Positions 60,246 to 64,000 of a stretch of 64,000 nucleotides of DNA are shown piece by piece. The stretch is from Mesorhizobium loti. GTDB taxonomy: Bacteria; Pseudomonadota; Alphaproteobacteria; Rhizobiales; Rhizobiaceae. Location: NCBI RefSeq assembly GCF_013170705.1, contig NZ_CP033334.1:248001-312000 (forward strand). The letters run 5' to 3'. Both the position numbers and the translations under genes were made by a program. Each line of letters starts with the position of its first letter. Within the stretch, counting starts at the first letter, position 1. The notes beneath the pieces are model-generated. The model had not been told where the DNA came from. It saw only the letters and a program-made list of their open reading frames with translations, and searched no databases.

Positions 60246-61816
60246 TCCCGCCGATCCTGCACCAGACTTGGAAGACCGACAGCGTTCCCGCACGCTTCCA
60301 GGCGTATGCCGAGAGCTGGAAACAGTACAATCCGCACTGGACGGTGATGTTCTGGAGCGACCGGATGCTGCTCGAATTCGTGGCCGGGAACTACCCTGAT
60401 TTCCTGCCAATGTTCTGCGGCTACACGAACGGCGTGCAGCGCTCGGATGCGGCCCGCTACATGCTGCTGCATCATTTTGGCGGGGTCTATGCCGACATCG
60501 ACTGCGAATGCGTCGCGGCCTTCGATCCGATCATGGACGAGAGCCGTGTCGTGCTGTGCAAGGAGCCGGCCTCGCATGCGGCCGTCCAGGCGGATTTCCG
60601 GGGCCTGCCCTATCTCCTGTTCAACGGGACGATGGCGAGCCCGCCCCGTCATCCGTTCTGGATGCATCTCCTGTCGATGATGCCCGGGCTCGCCGGCGCC
60701 AAGGACGTGCTCGACGCGACCGGTCCTTGCCTTTTGACCTCCGCCCAGCGTGGCTACAGCGATCAGGCGGCCTTCGCCATCCACCCTTCCGGACTGTTCG
60801 CGCCGGTGACGTCTGTTGGCAACACGGAGCGCGAGGCCGGCGACGATACGGCGCCGCTTTCGATCCATCACTGGGCCGGCACATGGTGGACCCCGGAGCC
60901 GCCGCCGAGATGGACAACCAAGCTTCGCAACCGGGCCTATCGGCTTCGATATCACCTGACGCGCGGTGCGTATCTGGATGAGGCCGCGGCAAAAGCCAGC
61001 GTCGACAAGGCTGTCCTCTCGGCACCGCCGCCCCCGGGCGGCAATATTGCCGTTCTGGTGCCGCTTCGCGATGCCGCCGACCTTATCCAACCTTTTCTCG
61101 ATACGCTGGACGGGCTCGACTATCCCAAGGACAGGATCAAGCTGGTCTTCTGCGAAGGCGACAGCCTGGACGGGAGTTGGGAGCGGCTACAGGCCGCGAC
61201 GGCGGGACTGGCCGGCAAATATCGCGACATCGTGCTTCTGCAGCGACAGGTCGGCACCAGGCTCGACAGGGCAAAGCGGGCAAAGCCTCGCATGCAACGC
61301 GTCAGGCGCGGCGCGATCGCCAAGGTGCGGAACTACCTGATCGATCACGGGCTGAAGGAAGACGACGACTGGGCGTTGTGGATCGATATCGACGTCTGGC
61401 GTTTTCCCCGCGATGCGCTGAACCAGTTGATCGCCACCGGGCATCGCATCGCGGTGCCCAACTGCGTGAAGGTCGCCAATGGCGGCAGCTTCGACCTGAA
61501 CAGCTTCATCATCAGGCGGCAGATCAAGGATTATCGCTACTACCGCGAGATACGCGGCGGCCTTCACCAGCCTCCGGCGCAGACACCAAGTCGATATCAT
61601 CTCAGTGATGTCAGGCATCTCGACATCATCGGCCTGGACGCGGTCGGCGGAACGATGCTGCTGGTCGATGCCGCCTTGCATCGCGGCGGCCTTCGCTTCC
61701 CTGAAATTCCCTATCGCGACCTGATCGAGACCGAAGCTTTTGGCGTGCTCGCCAACGATCTCGGCATCAGGCCGGTCGGCCTGCCGAAGCTGGAGATACT
61801 ACACGTCCCCTGGTGA
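60242..61816 (+). CDS. Bifunctional glycosyltransferase: GT32 (OCH1-like) fused to Anp1 (GT62)-like domain
   Basis: Protein of 524 residues in two halves. The first (about 1-250) is GT32-like: IPPILHQTWKTDSVPARFQA, SDAARYMLLHHFGGVYADID with the DxD site, and HHWAGTWW. The second (about 280-524) resembles the eukaryotic Anp1/GT62 mannosyltransferase domain: NIAVLVPLRDAADLIQPFLD, RRGAIAKVRNYLIDHGLKED, DDWALWIDIDVWRFPRDALN with another DxD. Fusion of these two is uncommon. The ATG at 60242 overlaps the preceding GT4 stop; the frame is open further upstream but there overlaps that gene. Substrates unknown; mannose or galactose donors are usual for both families. Confidence 0.78.
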   Translation: MIPPILHQTWKTDSVPARFQAYAESWKQYNPHWTVMFWSDRMLLEFVAGNYPDFLPMFCGYTNGVQRSDAARYMLLHHFGGVYADIDCECVAAFDPIMDESRVVLCKEPASHAAVQADFRGLPYLLFNGTMASPPRHPFWMHLLSMMPGLAGAKDVLDATGPCLLTSAQRGYSDQAAFAIHPSGLFAPVTSVGNTEREAGDDTAPLSIHHWAGTWWTPEPPPRWTTKLRNRAYRLRYHLTRGAYLDEAAAKASVDKAVLSAPPPPGGNIAVLVPLRDAADLIQPFLDTLDGLDYPKDRIKLVFCEGDSLDGSWERLQAATAGLAGKYRDIVLLQRQVGTRLDRAKRAKPRMQRVRRGAIAKVRNYLIDHGLKEDDDWALWIDIDVWRFPRDALNQLIATGHRIAVPNCVKVANGGSFDLNSFIIRRQIKDYRYYREIRGGLHQPPAQTPSRYHLSDVRHLDIIGLDAVGGTMLLVDAALHRGGLRFPEIPYRDLIETEAFGVLANDLGIRPVGLPKLEILHVPW

Positions 61817-62797
61817 AGCGGCGGCCTGCCGAAGCGCCTGCCTGAGCGGCTCCAGACAGGTTTGCGGGCGCAAGCGCTCCCAGACATGGTTCGGGTCCGT
61901 CAGATGAGCGACCTTGTCGATCCAGCGTTGCGGCGCTTCTGGATCCCTGACCTCGTGCCAATCCTCGACAATGATGACAGGCAGGCCTTCGTAGAGGGGG
62001 TCCATCGGCGATGTCTTGGTTACCACGATGCAGCCGAGATAGAGCAGTTCCCATGTCCGGTGGCAGTCCAGGCCGTTTCCCGTGGTCGAGAGCACGAGCG
62101 GGTATTGCGCATACAGCTCCCAGATCGCGCGCTGCGACACGCGTTTCCCGAGGAAATCGACATGTGGGCATCCATCCAGGGCATCAAGCACCTCTCGACG
62201 CTGGCTGGAGCCCCTGCTGATGCTGAAATCGCAGAACACCCTGGGTGGACGGCGATCCGCATCCCCCTGCCGGCCGCGCAGGGTCTGCAAATACCGCACC
62301 ATGCCGGCGGGCGTGGCAAGGGAACGTGGCGTATGAAGGTCCAGCCCGATCGGAAACGGCTTGATCCTCGGATGGTCGCTGTCGCAATTCTGGCTGTACC
62401 AGGACACCAGATAGGGGTTGGCGAGAAGCCGCTCGACGGTATCTCTTGCCAGGTCCGATGGCACCGAGGCATCGCCGTCGGTGGTCAGCAGGATGAAGGG
62501 CGCCTTGATGGTCGGCAGGGCCACCCGGGTGAACGTGTCGAGATCGCAGGTTCGCGAAACCCTGGCCAAGGTGCTCAGCCGAACCCAGACGATGCCGTAC
62601 GCGCCGCCATAGTGGTCGCGGAAAAAGGCCTCGCCCTGGGTCGATTCGGTCGATGCGCAGCGATACCAGTCGGGCCCGGCGAAGTCACAGAAATGCGCGA
62701 TCCCTTGCGACCACAGCACGGGAGGAACGCTGAAGAATCTCAGCGCCTTGGAATACACAGCCTTTTTGCGTTTTGCCCACCAACGCTTCATTCCCAT
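61799..62797 (-). CDS. Protein of unknown function, possibly an exostosin-like transferase
   Basis: Protein of 332 residues. No family is certain. Sequence DCHRTWELLYLGCIVVTKTS plus MDPLYEGLPVIIVEDWHEVR resembles the C-terminal part of exostosin-type glycosyltransferases, where conserved Glu/Asp in the donor site follow GxVPV-like turns; FILLTTDGDASVPSDLARDT and FPIGLDLHTPRSL fit that too. The start MGMKRWWAKRKK is very basic, without a signal peptide. It converges with the bifunctional transferase, with an 18-bp overlap of the coding ends. It probably belongs to the same glycan locus. Confidence 0.6.
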   Translation of the reverse strand: MGMKRWWAKRKKAVYSKALRFFSVPPVLWSQGIAHFCDFAGPDWYRCASTESTQGEAFFRDHYGGAYGIVWVRLSTLARVSRTCDLDTFTRVALPTIKAPFILLTTDGDASVPSDLARDTVERLLANPYLVSWYSQNCDSDHPRIKPFPIGLDLHTPRSLATPAGMVRYLQTLRGRQGDADRRPPRVFCDFSISRGSSQRREVLDALDGCPHVDFLGKRVSQRAIWELYAQYPLVLSTTGNGLDCHRTWELLYLGCIVVTKTSPMDPLYEGLPVIIVEDWHEVRDPEAPQRWIDKVAHLTDPNHVWERLRPQTCLEPLRQALRQAAASPGDV

Positions 62798-62900
62798 CGG
62801 GAACGCTTAGCGCAGACGCGGTGGCGGCTGCAATGTCCTGCCGCTCCATACCCACAAGCCATGCGAGGGCCCGCGCTTCACCCCTTGGACACACCAGTCC

Positions 62901-63476
62901 TCAGGCGTGCAATTCCCGCGAAATCGGCGGGCCGACCGAAAATCCGGAGAATGTGACTTCGAAACCCTCGCGCTGTGGCGAGCAGCACATCATGCCGACA
63001 TCGACCGTCTTCGAGATCGGGAAATAGGCGAGCCGCACCGGCTTCCAGCGACCGTCCGAAGCATCCAGATACTGGACGCGGATCGCCTCGCCATGGCGGG
63101 TCAGGCGGATGCTGACGCCATTGGAACCGGCATGAATGGCCACCAGCGACCAGTCCGATGTGTCGTTGGTGACCACGACGGAGAAATAGGCGAGGCCGTC
63201 GGTGTATTCGATGCCGGCCTTGATCCAGTGCGTCTCGCTCAGCCGGACCATCAGGCCGGCCTGGTCATACAGCACCTTGTAGTCGCCCTTGACGGTGACT
63301 TCGGCGGTGAAATCGCCCTCGACTTGCCGATGCAGGAAGTGGCCATTGTCGCGCCAGAAACCGTAGAAGGTCTCGCGCCAGAAATCGGTCTCCTTGCCGG
63401 TGCGCACGCGCACCGCATCGCCGTCGATGGCGTGATGCGGCGGGGGATTGAGCCAGGTCAGGTCCTGCAATGCCAT
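62901..63476 (-). CDS. DUF1349 domain protein
   Basis: Protein of 191 residues of the DUF1349 (YesU-like, concanavalin-fold) family: RETFYGFWRDNGHFLHRQVE, YDQAGLMVRLSETHWIKAGI and EYTDGLAYFSVVVTNDTSDW. Its role is not known; the fold suggests carbohydrate binding. No signal peptide. ATG at 63476. It follows the aldehyde dehydrogenase gene in the same direction, with a strong hairpin between them, so it may be expressed separately or at a lower level. Confidence 0.78.
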   Translation of the reverse strand: MALQDLTWLNPPPHHAIDGDAVRVRTGKETDFWRETFYGFWRDNGHFLHRQVEGDFTAEVTVKGDYKVLYDQAGLMVRLSETHWIKAGIEYTDGLAYFSVVVTNDTSDWSLVAIHAGSNGVSIRLTRHGEAIRVQYLDASDGRWKPVRLAYFPISKTVDVGMMCCSPQREGFEVTFSGFSVGPPISRELHA

Positions 63477-63503
63477 TGCCTCGTGCCGGTTCCGTGGTGA
63501 AGG

Positions 63504-63528
63504 TGCGCCGGCCCGACAGGCCGGCGCA
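63504..63528 (-). terminator. Hairpin between aldehyde dehydrogenase and DUF1349 genes
   Basis: TGCGCCGGCC (63504-63513) and GGCCGGCGCA (63519-63528) form a perfect 10-bp stem with a 5-base loop. There is no U-run, so it is a strong pause or processing structure rather than a textbook terminator. It lies in the 55-bp gap. Confidence 0.6.
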
Positions 63529-63531
63529 TCA

Positions 63532-64000
63532 TCAGCCCGCGAATGTATAGGCGGTCTTCACCGTGGTGTAGAACTCCGTGGCATAACGGCCCTGTTCGCG
63601 CGGGCCGTAGCTCGAGCCCTTGCGGCCGCCGAAGGGAACATGGAAATCGACACCCGCCGTCGGCAAGTTGACCATGACCATGCCCGCTTCCGAATTGCGC
63701 TTGAAGTGGGTCGCGTGTTTGAGGCTCGACGTGCAGATGCCCGACGTCAGCCCGAAGGGCGTGTCGTTGGCGACGGCAAGCGCCTCGTCGTAGTCCTTGA
63801 CGCGGATGACGCTGGCGACCGGGCCAAAAATCTCCTCGCGCGAACTGCGCATGGCGTTGGTTGCCTCGGTCAGCAGCGCGGGGCTGAGGTAGAAGCCCGG
63901 CGTCTTGCGGTCGAGCCGTTCGCCGCCGAAGGCGAGCGTTGCGCCTTCCCTGACGCCGATGGCGATATAATCCTCGTCCTGCTTCAGCTGCGTGGCGTCG
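63532..64000 (-). CDS. Aldehyde dehydrogenase, probably 2-oxoglutarate semialdehyde type (partial, C-terminal end)
   Basis: Only about 155 C-terminal residues are inside the window; the gene runs off the right edge. Seen: ATLAFGGERLDRKTPGFYLS, then SSREEIFGPVASVIRVKDYD and FGLTSGICTSSLKHATHFKR, and the end NLPTAGVDFHVPFGGRKGSS followed by YGPREQGRYATEFYTTVKTA. This end is typical of 2-oxoglutarate semialdehyde dehydrogenases of sugar-acid pathways. The catalytic Cys lies outside. It is not the same gene type as the ALDH at 47157. Confidence 0.8.
   Translation of the reverse strand, partial: DATQLKQDEDYIAIGVREGATLAFGGERLDRKTPGFYLSPALLTEATNAMRSSREEIFGPVASVIRVKDYDEALAVANDTPFGLTSGICTSSLKHATHFKRNSEAGMVMVNLPTAGVDFHVPFGGRKGSSYGPREQGRYATEFYTTVKTAYTFAG

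Noticed and set aside
1..64000. CRISPR arrays, tRNA or rRNA genes, prophage or insertion-sequence genes
   Set aside because: None seen: no regular direct repeats with spacers, no cloverleaf-like segments and no transposase or integrase frames.

Overview
The window looks like a chromosome segment of a Mesorhizobium-type alphaproteobacterium (Rhizobiales). It is GC-rich, its exo genes run in the order known from Sinorhizobium meliloti succinoglycan clusters, it carries rhizobial palindromic repeats, and it has ABC/SDR/acetone-carboxylase catabolic genes typical of that group. I saw no rRNA, tRNA, CRISPR array, transposase or phage gene.

Layout. (1) 1-32.0 kb is an exopolysaccharide (EPS) region. 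A leftward run exoL-exoA-exoM-exoO-exoN-exoP keeps the S. meliloti order. A rightward run encodes a GT4 transferase, a Tat-exported GH16 glycanase, an ExoT-like flippase and a phosphoribosyltransferase-HAD fusion. A second leftward run encodes a coiled-coil protein, an ExoK-like GH16 enzyme, UDP-glucose dehydrogenase, a GMC oxidoreductase with a Tat-signal partner, and a GT4 transferase. exoX-, exoY-, exoF- and exoQ-like genes follow at 26.9-32.0 kb. (2) Inside this EPS region, at 20.96-26.87 kb, lies a complete class II lasso-peptide operon: precursor, PqqD-like RRE protein (B1), transglutaminase-like leader peptidase (B2), asparagine-synthetase-like cyclase (C), HPr-kinase-like tailoring kinase (K) and ABC exporter (D). 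A nucleotidyltransferase and a GT2 glycosyltransferase are transcribed divergently from it and are candidate further tailoring genes. The precursor has the YxxPxL...G leader motif, Thr at -2, Gly1, Asp at core position 9 and a C-terminal Ser. (3) 32.2-38.8 kb encodes an acetone-carboxylase-type enzyme (acxABC) with an SDR dehydrogenase and a divergent LuxR-type regulator. (4) 38.9-55.7 kb is a catabolic island of unknown substrate: fused E1 dehydrogenase, peptide-type ABC importer, class III aminotransferase, GntR regulator, OtnK/OtnC-like kinase and aldolase, semialdehyde dehydrogenase, CaiB-type CoA-transferase, IclR regulator and SDR. (5) 56-64 kb encodes a glucoamylase-like protein, a flavin oxidoreductase lacking one redox cysteine, glycosyltransferases including a GT32-Anp1-like fusion, a DUF1349 protein and the end of an aldehyde dehydrogenase.

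Regulation visible in the DNA. A TGC-rich palindrome (best example TGCTGCATTGCAGCA) recurs upstream of most EPS transcription units and also at the lasso promoter, suggesting one regulator (perhaps PhaR/AniA-like) controls both. In the catabolic island two other repeated operators stand out. One is an IclR-like palindrome (AATGAAATTTAATTCCATT type) in front of both the E1 gene and the IclR/ABC divergent promoter. The other is TTGATATATCATATA, in front of the E1 gene, the aminotransferase and the GntR/OtnK divergent promoter. All functional calls rest on reading the translated sequences; no database search was run.
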